Below are positions 7,998-17,386 of a stretch of DNA of 64,000 nucleotides, piece after piece. The stretch's first letter is position 1. Each line of letters starts with the position of its first letter. The stretch is taken from positions 1-64,000 of the forward strand of contig CAJUNA010000027.1 in assembly GCA_910587645.1 (NCBI GenBank). Direction: 5' to 3'. The notes beneath the pieces are model-generated. The model worked only from the letters and a program-made list of their open reading frames with translations. It was not told where the DNA came from and made no database searches. The DNA is from an uncultured Oscillospiraceae bacterium (GTDB taxonomy: Bacteria > Bacillota > Clostridia > Oscillospirales > Oscillospiraceae). Both the position numbers and the translations under genes were made by a program.

Positions 7998-10900
7998 ATG
8001 GAATCATTATTGCAATCGCTCTTGCGCATTCCGGAGGTGGAAGCCCTCGCTTCCGCTGTAGAATCCGGCGACTGTCCCGCCGCCGTCACCGGTTTGGGCG
8101 GCGTCCACCGGGCGCAGGCCGCAGCCGCCGCGGCTCACCGTACAGGACGGCCCTTGGTGATGGTCTGCACCGATGAATCGGAAGCCGGACGGCTGTCCGC
8201 CGACCTGGAAGTCCTGCTGGGCGAACCGGATGCCCCAGCCCGGGTCTTGAAGCTGTTTGCCCGGGAACTGTTCGTCCGGGCGGGCACCGTGATCTCACGC
8301 CAGTGGGAACACAACCGGATTGCCGCCCTCTATGAGCTGTCCAGCCAGGGGTGTACAGCGGTGGTAGCCACCGCCGAAGCCTTGCTACAAAAAACCAGCC
8401 CCCCGGAACGCCTGCGGGACGCCGTCCTGACCTTAGCGCCTGGGAAGCGGTTCGATCTGGCAGACCTGCCCCGCCGTCTGGTGGACGCTGGGTACGCCCG
8501 TGCCGACCAGGTGGAGGGCGTGGGCCAGTTCGCCCTGCGGGGGGGGATTCTGGACGTGTACTCCCCTTTGATGGAGGATCCGGTGCGGTGCGAGTTTTTT
8601 GACGATGAGATTGACTCTCTGGGATCCTTCGACCTGCTGACCCAGCGGCGGACAAAAAACCTGGAAGAAGCCCTGCTGCTGCCCGCCTTGGAGCTGCTGC
8701 CGGGGGCGGGACGGGCTGCCGTATTCGACTACTTCCCCGCTAACGCGCTGGTCTGTCTCAGCGAGACGGGCCGGGTGGGGGAGCGGGTGAAAAATGTCCT
8801 CTGGCAGGCCAGGGAAGACACGGAATCCCTCCTTGCCGCCGGGGAAAAGGACGGCGACCTCACCGCCCTCCTCCTCAGCCAGAGTGAATGGCAGGAGCAT
8901 TTGGAGCGGTTCGCGCTGTATATGCTGGAAGCCCTGCCCACCTCCCGGTATCCTTTCCCGCCCAGGACTTTGCTGTCTGTCAGCGCCAAACAGCTCAGCG
9001 CCTATGGCGGCAGCATTGAGACCGCCGCCGCCGATTTGGCCCACTACCGCGCCGCCAATTGGCGGACGCTGCTGCTGTGCGGCAACGCCGCCCGGGCCAA
9101 GAGCTTGCAGCGGATGCTGGCGGACCGGGAAATCCCTGCCGCCCTGGACCTGGACTGCAAGGAGATGCCCGGGCCGGGGGAAGTCCGCATCGCCACCGGC
9201 GCGCTGTCCGCCGGGGCGGAGTATCCGCAGATTTCCCTGGCGGTGCTGACCGAGGGCCAGTTCACCGCCCCTACCGCCGGGAAACAGGCCGCCCGCCGTT
9301 CCGGCAAAGACAACCGGCGGAAAATGCTCAGCTACGCGGACTTGGCCGTTGGCGACCTGGTAGTTCACGTCAACCATGGCGTGGGCCGGTTTGAGGGCAT
9401 CCGGAAAATGCCTGTGGACGGGGTGGAGAAGGACTATATCCTGATCTCCTACGCCGGAGGGGACAGCCTTTACGTCCCTGCCACTGCCCTGGACCAGGTG
9501 AGCAAATATATCGGCGGGGGCGGTGTGGATTCCGGGGGGGAATCCCGGCCGGTGAAGCTCAGCAAGCTGGGCGGTACGGACTGGCACAAGCAGAAAAGCA
9601 AGGCTAAGGCCGCCGCCAAGGATCTGGCCAAGGGCCTGATCGCCCTCTACGCGGAACGGCAGCGGCGTCCCGGCTTCGCCTTCTCCCCCGACTCCCCGTG
9701 GCAGCGGGAGTTTGAGGAATCCTTCGACTACGTGGAGACCGATGACCAGCTCCGGTGCATCGCGGACATCAAGCGGGATATGGAAAAGCCCATGCCCATG
9801 GACCGTCTCCTGTGCGGCGATGTGGGCTACGGCAAAACAGAGGTGGCCCTGCGGGCGGTGATGAAATGCATCCTGGACGGCAAGCAGGCGGCGATTTTAG
9901 CCCCGACCACCGTCCTCGCCCAGCAGCATTTCGCTACGGCGGTGAACCGCTTCCGCTCCTTCCCGGTAGAGATCCGGGTACTGAGCCGGTTCCAGACCCC
10001 GGGGCAGTCCCGGCAGATCTTGTCCGATCTGGGGGCGGGCCGGGTTGACCTGCTGATTGGCACCCACAAGCTGCTGAACAAGAGCGTGGTGTTCAAAGAC
10101 CTGGGCCTGCTGGTCATCGATGAGGAGCAGCGGTTCGGCGTGACCCACAAAGAGAAGCTGAAGGAAATGAGCCGCCAAGTGGACGTACTCACCCTCTCCG
10201 CCACCCCCATCCCCCGGACGCTGAATATGGCCCTCTCCGGTATCCGCGATATGTCCACCCTGGAGGAGCCGCCCCATAACCGCCAGCCGGTGCAGACCTA
10301 TGTGGTGGAGCACGACTGGGCGATGCTGGCCGATGCCATGCGCCGGGAGGTGGACCGGGGCGGGCAGGTCTACTACCTCCACAACCGGGTGGAATCCATT
10401 GATTCCACCGCTGCCCGCATCCGGCAGCTCTTGGGCGGGGATGTGAAGGTGGTGGTAGGCCACGGGCGGATGGATGAAAAGCAGCTCTCCGCCGCCATGC
10501 AGCAGATGGTGGAGGGGGACGCCCAGATCCTGGTCTGTACGACCATCATTGAAACGGGCATTGACATCGCCAACGTCAACACCTTGATTATCGAGGACGC
10601 GGACCATATGGGGCTGGCCCAGCTCCACCAAATCCGCGGGCGCATCGGCCGCAGCGCGCGGCGGGCGTATGCCTATATGACCTACCGTCCTGGCAAGGTC
10701 CTCACGGAGATCGCGTCCAAGCGGCTGACCGCCATCCGGGAGTATGTGGAATTCGGCTCCGGGTTCAAGATTGCCATGCGGGACCTGGAAATCCGGGGGG
10801 CGGGCAATCTGCTGGGGTCGGAACAGTCGGGGTATATGATGAGCGTAGGCTATGACATGTACCTGCAATTGCTGGAAGACGCGGTGCTGGAGGAGAAGGG

Positions 10901-11378
10901 CGGGAAGAAAAAGCAGGCGGTGGAGTGCGCCGCCGACCTCGCGGTGTCCGCCAACATCCCCGGCAGTTACGTGCCCTCCAACCAGCAGCGCATGGACCTT
11001 TACCGCCGCATTGCCGCCATCCGGAGCCAGGCGGACGCATCGGATTTGCTGGACGAGCTGATGGACCGCTACGGCGACCCGCCCAAGCCGGTGTACGCCC
11101 TGCTGGACGTGGCCATGCTCCGGGCCAATGCCGCCCGGGCGGGTGTCAGCGACATCTCCCAGGACGGACGGCAAATCAGATTTGTGCTGGCGGATTTCTC
11201 GGCGGAAGCCATCGCCGCCCTGGTGTCCAGCGCCAAGTACCGCCGCCGCCTGGTGGTCAACGCGGGGGAGGTGCCCGCACTGACTTTGACCCTCCTGCCC
11301 AAGGAGCCAGTGCTGGAATCCGCGTTGGCGCTGGCGGAGGATTTGCTGCTGGCCGGACGGAATGGGGAAGAAATATGA
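7998..11378 (+). CDS. mfd: Transcription-repair coupling factor
   Basis: An 1126-residue Mfd, close to the usual 1150. It removes RNA polymerase stalled at DNA lesions and recruits UvrA. In order: UvrB-like N-terminal domains (GILDVYSPLMEDPVRCEFFD), the RNA-polymerase-interacting CarD-like domain (LAVGDLVVHVNHGVGRFEGI), a RecG-like helicase core with Walker A GDVGYGKTE, DEEQ box, LSATPIPRT and the QIRGRIGR motif, and the C-terminal regulatory domain. The start at ATG 7998 is chosen because AGGAGG lies 4-9 bases upstream; an earlier in-frame ATG has no such site. The fructokinase gene follows closely. Confidence 0.96.
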   Translation: MESLLQSLLRIPEVEALASAVESGDCPAAVTGLGGVHRAQAAAAAAHRTGRPLVMVCTDESEAGRLSADLEVLLGEPDAPARVLKLFARELFVRAGTVISRQWEHNRIAALYELSSQGCTAVVATAEALLQKTSPPERLRDAVLTLAPGKRFDLADLPRRLVDAGYARADQVEGVGQFALRGGILDVYSPLMEDPVRCEFFDDEIDSLGSFDLLTQRRTKNLEEALLLPALELLPGAGRAAVFDYFPANALVCLSETGRVGERVKNVLWQAREDTESLLAAGEKDGDLTALLLSQSEWQEHLERFALYMLEALPTSRYPFPPRTLLSVSAKQLSAYGGSIETAAADLAHYRAANWRTLLLCGNAARAKSLQRMLADREIPAALDLDCKEMPGPGEVRIATGALSAGAEYPQISLAVLTEGQFTAPTAGKQAARRSGKDNRRKMLSYADLAVGDLVVHVNHGVGRFEGIRKMPVDGVEKDYILISYAGGDSLYVPATALDQVSKYIGGGGVDSGGESRPVKLSKLGGTDWHKQKSKAKAAAKDLAKGLIALYAERQRRPGFAFSPDSPWQREFEESFDYVETDDQLRCIADIKRDMEKPMPMDRLLCGDVGYGKTEVALRAVMKCILDGKQAAILAPTTVLAQQHFATAVNRFRSFPVEIRVLSRFQTPGQSRQILSDLGAGRVDLLIGTHKLLNKSVVFKDLGLLVIDEEQRFGVTHKEKLKEMSRQVDVLTLSATPIPRTLNMALSGIRDMSTLEEPPHNRQPVQTYVVEHDWAMLADAMRREVDRGGQVYYLHNRVESIDSTAARIRQLLGGDVKVVVGHGRMDEKQLSAAMQQMVEGDAQILVCTTIIETGIDIANVNTLIIEDADHMGLAQLHQIRGRIGRSARRAYAYMTYRPGKVLTEIASKRLTAIREYVEFGSGFKIAMRDLEIRGAGNLLGSEQSGYMMSVGYDMYLQLLEDAVLEEKGGKKKQAVECAADLAVSANIPGSYVPSNQQRMDLYRRIAAIRSQADASDLLDELMDRYGDPPKPVYALLDVAMLRANAARAGVSDISQDGRQIRFVLADFSAEAIAALVSSAKYRRRLVVNAGEVPALTLTLLPKEPVLESALALAEDLLLAGRNGEEI

Positions 11379-11403
11379 AAATTTCAACAAGGAGGAAAAT
11401 CAC

Positions 11404-12363
11404 ATGCCAACGGAGAACTTTGACGTCATCGCCCTGGGGGAACTTCTGATTGATTTTACGGAAAACGGCCTGAGCGGACAGGGCAACCCCCTGTTTGAAG
11501 CAAACCCAGGCGGCGCGCCCTGCAATGTGCTGGCCATGCTGCGCAAGCTGGGGCGGCGCAGCATGTTCGTGGGGAAGGTGGGCCAGGATATGTTCGGCGA
11601 TATGCTGGCGGAGACGATCCAGGAAGCGGGCATCTGCACCGGCGGCCTGGTCCGGGACCCGGAGGTCCGCACAACGCTGGCCTTTGTCAAAAAGCTGCCC
11701 AACGGGGACCGTGATTTTTCCTTCTACCGCAATCCCGGTGCGGATATGATGCTGACAGAGGAGGAAGTGCCGGAAGACCTTGCCCACTGCCGGATTTTCC
11801 ATTTCGGCACCCTGTCCATGACCCACGAGGGCGTCCGGCGGGCCACCTGCAAGGCGGTTTCCCTTGCGAAGAACGGCGGGGCGCTGGTATCCTTCGACCC
11901 CAACCTCCGGCCTCCGCTGTGGGCGGATTTGGCGCAAGCGCGGGAACAGATTGCTTGGGGGCTGGGCCGGTGCGATATCCTGAAAATCGCGGACAATGAG
12001 CTGGAATTTATGACTGGTGAGACGGATTTCGACAAAGGCGCGGCGGTTCTACGGGAAAAATATCCCAATATCCGCCTGCTGAACGTGACGGCGGGGCCGG
12101 AGGGGAGTTATTCCTACTATGAGGACAAGCGGGTGTTTGTCCCCGCCTGCAAGCTGGGGGGCGTCATTGAGACCACGGGAGCGGGGGATACCTTCTGCGC
12201 CTGTGTGCTGAACTTTGTGCTGGACCACGGCCTGGACGGGCTGTCGGAGGGGGATTTGCGGGATATGCTCCGCTTTGCCAACGCGGCCGCGTACCTGGTT
12301 ACCACCAAGAAGGGCGCGATCCGGTCCATGCCGGAGCGGGCACAGGTGGAGGCTATTTTATAA
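11404..12363 (+). CDS. Carbohydrate kinase, PfkB family (fructokinase-like)
   Basis: A 319-residue ribokinase-fold kinase that transfers phosphate from ATP to a sugar, most likely fructose. It shows the N-terminal ALGELLIDF, the substrate loop NPGGAPCNVLAML, and the C-terminal anion-hole motif TTGAGDTFCA with catalytic Asp. The start at ATG 11404 has AAGGAGG upstream; an alternative start would overlap mfd. It lies 25 bases after mfd. A terminator hairpin is found 125 bases after the stop. Fructokinase fits the sequence best, but other hexoses or nucleosides are possible. Confidence 0.87.
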   Translation: MPTENFDVIALGELLIDFTENGLSGQGNPLFEANPGGAPCNVLAMLRKLGRRSMFVGKVGQDMFGDMLAETIQEAGICTGGLVRDPEVRTTLAFVKKLPNGDRDFSFYRNPGADMMLTEEEVPEDLAHCRIFHFGTLSMTHEGVRRATCKAVSLAKNGGALVSFDPNLRPPLWADLAQAREQIAWGLGRCDILKIADNELEFMTGETDFDKGAAVLREKYPNIRLLNVTAGPEGSYSYYEDKRVFVPACKLGGVIETTGAGDTFCACVLNFVLDHGLDGLSEGDLRDMLRFANAAAYLVTTKKGAIRSMPERAQVEAIL

Positions 12364-12488
12364 AAATGTCCGGTCTTCCGGGAAACGGGGCACTCCTTTG
12401 CTCTTCGGACTACGAGCAATGTGATTTTAATAAACGATAAAAGCCCTTTACAAGCGAATGCCTTACCCCCATCTGAAATGAAAAGAGC

Positions 12489-12541
12489 AAAAAGCACGAT
12501 GAAAATTCCCACTAAATGGGCGTACTTTCATCGTGCTTTTT
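12489..12541. terminator. Bidirectional terminator
   Basis: A 16-bp perfect stem (AAAAAGCACGATGAAA with TTTCATCGTGCTTTTT) and a 21-base loop lie between the convergent fructokinase and methyltransferase genes; T-runs occur on both strands. Confidence 0.8.
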
Positions 12542-12652
12542 GAAACCGCTTACATATTTTGGTTGGAGAATACATCAGGAAAAATTCCGGTCTCCCCCTT
12601 TTACGCGTTTCTTCCCAACGTCCGTCCAGCAGCAAACCGGCAGGCAGAAGGC

Positions 12653-13402
12653 CTATTTCCCCCGGATAGCAGAGAAAAAGATTCTCTGCTCCTCAGCCCG
12701 CGGGGCCGACATCCGGCAGTCACCGAAGGTCCGGACGCGGGAGAAGCCCGCGTCCATCAGCCAAACCCGCAGCTCCTCCACGGAATAAGCCTTCTGCACA
12801 TGCTCTTCCCCGCTACGGAACCACGCGCCATCGGGACGGCGGGTAAACAGATCCATCCAATAGCGGCACAGCCTGCTCCGCTTCTCATATTCCGTACGCC
12901 AGACGCAGTAAACATCCTCTGTTTCATCCAGAAATACCTGTCCGTCCAGGGAAGCGAATTTTTCCACACTGTTGATGTCGAATACCAGCAGCCCCCCCGG
13001 GGAAATAAATAGATGAAGCCGCTGGAAGGTTTTCTGCACATCCTTGGGGCTGGTCAAATAATTAATGCTGTCCAGACAACAGACGGCGGCATCCACCGTC
13101 CCGTACAGATCCAGGGCGGGCATCTCCTGGTTGAGAAAAACCGGTGGCTCACCGGAAAGGCCCACTGCCTTTTCCCTGGCCTGAGCCAGCATGTCGGGGC
13201 TGCCGTCCACCGCGATCAGCTCATAGCCCCGCTCCGTCAGGATAGCCGTCAGCTCCCCCGTACCGCAGGCCAGATCCAGCACTGTGTGGACGGGAATCTT
13301 GCTCTGTTTGAACAGCTTCTCCAAATAGTCCGCCCGGCGCTCATAATGCACATCCGCTGTCAGCGCGTCATAGGCCCCCGCCAGGGCTTCGTAGGCGCTC
13401 AC
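12653..13402 (-). CDS. Class I SAM-dependent methyltransferase
   Basis: A 249-residue methyltransferase. Motif I is VLDLACGTGELTAIL (near residue 41), followed by the acidic strand end ELIAVDGSPDML, then AAVCCLDSINYL and a post-motif GGLLVFDIN. The N-terminus YEALAGAYDALTADVHYERRADYLE is typical of the YdaC/UbiE-like family found next to yerC in many Firmicutes. The ATG overlaps the yerC stop by 4 bases (ATGA), so the two are co-translated. The substrate is unknown. Confidence 0.85.
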   Translation of the reverse strand: MSAYEALAGAYDALTADVHYERRADYLEKLFKQSKIPVHTVLDLACGTGELTAILTERGYELIAVDGSPDMLAQAREKAVGLSGEPPVFLNQEMPALDLYGTVDAAVCCLDSINYLTSPKDVQKTFQRLHLFISPGGLLVFDINSVEKFASLDGQVFLDETEDVYCVWRTEYEKRSRLCRYWMDLFTRRPDGAWFRSGEEHVQKAYSVEELRVWLMDAGFSRVRTFGDCRMSAPRAEEQRIFFSAIRGK

Positions 13403-13728
13403 GGCTGTACTCCGGCGGCCGCATTCCCCTCCTGCCGCTCATGCTCCTCCATGCGTTCAAAAAAGGCTTGGTAGCCCCCGTGGCCGAAGGCCAGGGAACG
13501 GTTGACCCGGCTGATGGTGGCGCTGGATGCGCCGGTACGCTCCAGGATGTCGTTATAGATCATCCCCTGCCGGAGCAGGATCGCCACCTCGAATCGCTGC
13601 TCCATAGCCCGCAGCTCTGTCACCGTACAAAGGTCTTGAAAAAAGTCGTAGACCTCCTCCTCCGTCCGCAGCGTTAGTATGGCTTGATACAAGCCATCGC
13701 TCTTCTCCTTTTTATTAATCCTTGCCAT
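13399..13728 (-). CDS. yerC: YerC/YecD-family TrpR-like DNA-binding protein
   Basis: A 109-residue protein of the TrpR superfamily. The helix-turn-helix lies in the second half (GMIYNDILERTGASSATISR, then NRSLAFGHGGYQ), preceded by FFQDLCTVTELRAMEQRFE, the family hallmark. The start at ATG 13728 (MARINKKEK) is chosen because GGAGG lies 8 bases upstream; an earlier ATG at 13761 has none. Target genes are unknown. Confidence 0.9.
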   Translation of the reverse strand: MARINKKEKSDGLYQAILTLRTEEEVYDFFQDLCTVTELRAMEQRFEVAILLRQGMIYNDILERTGASSATISRVNRSLAFGHGGYQAFFERMEEHERQEGNAAAGVQP

Positions 13729-14061
13729 CCGCATTTCCTCCATTGGGTTGGTTTCTTTCATTTTATCACTTTATTTTACGAAAGTAAACACCTTTCCGCA
13801 AAATTGCTCCTTCCGGATGGTGAAAAGCAGACGCAGTTTATCAAATTATAGAGAAAATAAACAGACTGCTCCAGCTCAGGCCAGCAGGTTTTAGGCAAAA
13901 TAGACGGGTTTCGTCCGGTTTTTTTGTGGCTTTTACCATAGAAAAAGTCGTTCCCCTTGCCTTGACGGTAGGTCGAGGGATGGAGTATAATAGGTTCGAT
14001 ACGACTGCTGGCGTTTTCTTCCAGCGGGTGATATTATCGTTATATACAATGGGAGGATCAC
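13729..14061. other. Divergent regulatory region upstream of glgB
   Basis: About 330 bases separate yerC and glgB. It contains the glgB promoter (13962-13991) and, in the leader, a short hairpin (GCTGG...CCAGC near 14004-14024). No gene is seen; a long open frame on the reverse strand is antisense to glgB. Confidence 0.5.
13962..13991 (+). promoter_or_regulatory. Sigma-A-type promoter of the glg operon
   Basis: TTGACG, 18-base spacer, consensus TATAAT, about 70 bases before the glgB ATG. Confidence 0.7.
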
Positions 14062-14062
14062 T

Positions 14063-16150
14063 ATGCCCTACAGAGAAGCGGATCAACTGAATACCTACCT
14101 CTTTCATGAGGGTACGGCCATCAGCGCCTACGAATATATGGGCGCACACGCGGTCACCCACGACGGAGCTTCCGGCTATATGTACCGCGTCTGGGCGCCG
14201 CGGGCAAAGGCCGTTTCCGTGGTGGGTGATTTCAATTCCTGGAATCCAGAAACACACCCGATGGAAAAAATCACCGATGGCATCTGGGAGCGTTTCGTTC
14301 CCGGCGGAAAGGTGTATGACGCCTATAAATTCGCCGTCACCGGCGCGGACGGTGAGCTGCGGCTGAAAGCCGACCCCTATGCGTTCCATGCTGAGACCCG
14401 CCCCGGCAACGCCAGCAAGCTCTATTCCATTGACAATTACCACTGGGGTGATGCTGCCTGGAAGGATAGCCGCCGTAACAAGCCTGTCTATCAAGCGCCC
14501 CTGAACATCTATGAGATTCATCTCGGCTCCTGGAAGCGGCGGGAAAACGGGGATTTCTATGACTACCGCAGCCTTGCCCTGGAACTGGCCCCCTATGTGA
14601 AGGAGCTGGGCTTCAATTTTATTGAACTGCTGCCCATCACCGAGTATCCTTACGACCCCAGCTGGGGCTACCAATGCACTGGCTATTACGCCCCCACCTC
14701 CCGGTACGGCACACCGGAGGACTTCATGTTCTTCGTGGACTATATGCACCAGCAGGGGGTCGGCATTATCCTGGACTGGGTACCCTCCCACTTCTGCAAG
14801 GACGCCCATGGGCTGTACGAATTTGACGGTTCCCCCTGCTACGAGTACGCCGACAAGCGCAAGGGCGAACACGCTTCCTGGGGCACCCGGGTCTTCGACT
14901 ACGGCCGGCCGGAGGTCAAGAGTTTCCTTCTGTCCTCCGCCGCGTTCTGGCTCAAGGAGTACCACATCGATGGCATCCGTGTGGACGCGGTAGCGTCCAT
15001 GCTGTACCTGGACTATGACCGCCGGGATGGGGAATGGATTCCCAACATTAACGGCGGAAAGGAAAACCTGGAAGCCATCGCATTCTTACAGGAGTTGAAC
15101 AAGACCGCGTTCAACATCAACCCCGATGTGCTGATGGTGGCGGAGGAATCCACAGCATGGCCTCTGGTCACCAAGCCTACCGACACCACCGGCCCCAATG
15201 GCATCGGTGGATTGGGATTCAACCTGAAGTGGAACATGGGCTGGATGAACGACATGTGCCACTATTTGAAAATGGATCCCTGGTTCCGCCAGGGTAACCA
15301 TAAGGATATCACCTTTTCCATGTTCTACGCTTTCTCCGAGAACTACGTCCTGCCCCTCAGCCACGATGAAGTGGTCCACATGAAGGGTTCCGTCCGGGGC
15401 AAGATGCCTGGGGATGAGTGGGCGCAGTTAGCCGGCGTCAGGGGCTTCTATGGCTACACTATGGCCCATCCAGGCAAGAAACTGAGCTTCATGGGCGTAG
15501 AGCTGGGCACGGAGCAGGAATGGCATTTTGAGGATCAGTTGGATTGGGCCGTCCTGAATATGGAGGGCAACCGGCAGCTTTACCAATATATTAAGGACAT
15601 CAACCACTTCTATCAGGAATCCCCCGAGCTGTGGGAAGTGGATTTCAGTTGGGAGGGCTTCCAATGGCTGGTACCCGATGACAACCAGAACAACGTGGTG
15701 GTGTTCCTGCGCCGGGACAAGTCCGGCAGCGAGATGGTATGCGCCATCAATTTCAATCCCAACACCTATGAGGACTATCGCTTCGGCTGTCCCCCGGTGA
15801 AGGAATATGTGGAAGTTTTCAATTCCGATGCGAAAATCTACGGCGGCACCGGTGCGGTGAACGAGCAGCCCTGCAAGGTGGCGTGGATCCCCTCCCACGG
15901 GCAGGAAAGTTCCGTGTCCATCCGCATCCCGCCCTTCGGCGCGGTATTCCTGCGCGGCCAGGGCAAGCTGCGGGCCAAGCCCCAGGCAAAAAGTTCCAAA
16001 GTGGAGACCGCCTCCGCAGAGGAGAAGCCTGTAAAAAAGGCTCCCGCCCGGAAGCCCGCCGCCAAGAAAACCGCTATTAAGAAAACTGCCGCCGCAGAGA
16101 AAAAAGCTCCCTCCCGCACCCGGAAAAAGGCTTCCGGCGCGGCTGAATAA
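14063..16150 (+). CDS. glgB: 1,4-alpha-glucan branching enzyme with histone-H1-like tail
   Basis: A 695-residue GH13 enzyme that makes alpha-1,6 branches in glycogen. Residues 35-120 form the CBM48 module (YRVWAPRAKAVSVVGDFNSW). The barrel carries the nucleophile Asp in GIRVDAV (near residue 308), the acid Glu in MVAEESTAWP and the third Asp in PLSHDEVVHMKGS. The C-terminal beta domain ends near residue 632. After it comes a tail of about 60 residues made almost only of Lys, Ala, Pro, Ser and Glu (KPVKKAPARKPAAKKTA), like histone H1/HupB tails and not usual in GlgB. First gene of glgBCD. Confidence 0.96.
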   Translation: MPYREADQLNTYLFHEGTAISAYEYMGAHAVTHDGASGYMYRVWAPRAKAVSVVGDFNSWNPETHPMEKITDGIWERFVPGGKVYDAYKFAVTGADGELRLKADPYAFHAETRPGNASKLYSIDNYHWGDAAWKDSRRNKPVYQAPLNIYEIHLGSWKRRENGDFYDYRSLALELAPYVKELGFNFIELLPITEYPYDPSWGYQCTGYYAPTSRYGTPEDFMFFVDYMHQQGVGIILDWVPSHFCKDAHGLYEFDGSPCYEYADKRKGEHASWGTRVFDYGRPEVKSFLLSSAAFWLKEYHIDGIRVDAVASMLYLDYDRRDGEWIPNINGGKENLEAIAFLQELNKTAFNINPDVLMVAEESTAWPLVTKPTDTTGPNGIGGLGFNLKWNMGWMNDMCHYLKMDPWFRQGNHKDITFSMFYAFSENYVLPLSHDEVVHMKGSVRGKMPGDEWAQLAGVRGFYGYTMAHPGKKLSFMGVELGTEQEWHFEDQLDWAVLNMEGNRQLYQYIKDINHFYQESPELWEVDFSWEGFQWLVPDDNQNNVVVFLRRDKSGSEMVCAINFNPNTYEDYRFGCPPVKEYVEVFNSDAKIYGGTGAVNEQPCKVAWIPSHGQESSVSIRIPPFGAVFLRGQGKLRAKPQAKSSKVETASAEEKPVKKAPARKPAAKKTAIKKTAAAEKKAPSRTRKKASGAAE

Positions 16151-16177
16151 TAACGAGAGAGGATGGATCAAGCGCAC

Positions 16178-17386
16178 ATGAAAAAAGAGTGTATCGCAAT
16201 GCTCCTGGCAGGGGGGCAGGGCAGCCGCCTGTACGTGCTGACCAGCAACGTGGCAAAGCCCGCCGTACCCTTCGGAGGCAAATACCGCATTATCGACTTT
16301 CCCCTTTCCAACTGCACCAATTCCGGCATTGATACCGTGGGTGTGCTCACCCAGTATAAACCCCTGGAACTGAACAGCTACATTGGCTCCGGCCAGCCCT
16401 GGGACTTGGACCGTCTCAACGGCGGCGTCCACATCCTGCCCCCCTACATGCGGGAGGGCGACAAGGGCACCTGGTTCAAAGGTACCGCCAACGCCATTTA
16501 TCAGAACATCGGCTTCGTGGACATGTATGACCCGGAGTACGTGGTCATCCTCTCCGGTGACCATATCTATAAGATGAATTATGACAAGATGCTGGAAGCA
16601 CACAAAGCGGCAGGCGCGGCCTGCACCATTTCCGTGCTGGAGGTACCCTGGGACGAGGCGTCCCGGTTCGGCATTATGGCCGTAGACGGGGAGAACAATA
16701 TCGTGGAGTTCCAGGAGAAGCCCAAGCAGCCCAAGAGCAATCTGGCCTCCATGGGCATCTACATCTTCACGTGGCAGAAGCTGCGCCAAGCCCTCATCGC
16801 AGACGAAGCGGATCCGAATTCCAGCAACGACTTCGGCAAGAACATCATCCCCAACTTCCTGGCTGCCGGGGAAAAGATGATTGCCTACCGTTTCGATGGT
16901 TACTGGAAGGACGTGGGAACGCTGGAGAGCCTTTGGGATGCCAACATGGACATGCTCTCCCGGGGTGACCTGGACCTGCTGGAGGATAGCTGGCCCATCT
17001 ATGCCCGCCTGTCCAGCGACCCGCCAGCCTACATCGGCAAGACCTCCCTGGTGGAACACTCTGTGGTCACCCAGGGCTGCGAAATCACCGGCACGGTGAA
17101 AAACTCCGTCCTCTCCCACGGCGCGCGGGTGGAGGACGGCGCGGAGGTCCATTACTCTGTGCTTATGCCCGGCGTCACTGTTAAGCGCGGCGCTGTAGTG
17201 CGCTACGCTATTTTGGGCGAGAACTGCCAGGTGGAAGCAGGCGCCGTAGTGGGCGGCGACCCGGAGAGCTGTGACCCCGAGGAGTGGGGCATCACTGTGC
17301 TCGGCCCCAATTCCACCATCGCCGCTGGCGAAGTGGTCAAGCCCAAAACCATGCTCAACAGCGAGCATCAGGAGGTGTCCAGATGA
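16178..17386 (+). CDS. glgC: Glucose-1-phosphate adenylyltransferase
   Basis: A 402-residue ADP-glucose pyrophosphorylase, the committed step of glycogen synthesis. The nucleotide loop reads LLAGGQGSRLYVLT, followed by KPAVPFGGKYRIIDF. Later motifs include SGDHIYKMNY (metal-binding Asp) and FEEKPK-like FQEKPKQPKSN. The C-terminal left-handed beta helix has hexapeptide repeats (residues 290-390). The start at 16178 (MKKECIAML) follows the family; an in-frame ATG at 16163 sits directly against the ribosome-binding site. Its stop overlaps the glgD start. Confidence 0.93.
   Translation: MKKECIAMLLAGGQGSRLYVLTSNVAKPAVPFGGKYRIIDFPLSNCTNSGIDTVGVLTQYKPLELNSYIGSGQPWDLDRLNGGVHILPPYMREGDKGTWFKGTANAIYQNIGFVDMYDPEYVVILSGDHIYKMNYDKMLEAHKAAGAACTISVLEVPWDEASRFGIMAVDGENNIVEFQEKPKQPKSNLASMGIYIFTWQKLRQALIADEADPNSSNDFGKNIIPNFLAAGEKMIAYRFDGYWKDVGTLESLWDANMDMLSRGDLDLLEDSWPIYARLSSDPPAYIGKTSLVEHSVVTQGCEITGTVKNSVLSHGARVEDGAEVHYSVLMPGVTVKRGAVVRYAILGENCQVEAGAVVGGDPESCDPEEWGITVLGPNSTIAAGEVVKPKTMLNSEHQEVSR

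Noticed and set aside
15428..17368. Long open frame on the reverse strand opposite glgB/glgC
   Set aside because: It is antisense to two clear genes, has no ribosome-binding site and no recognisable domain; such frames are common in GC-rich coding DNA.
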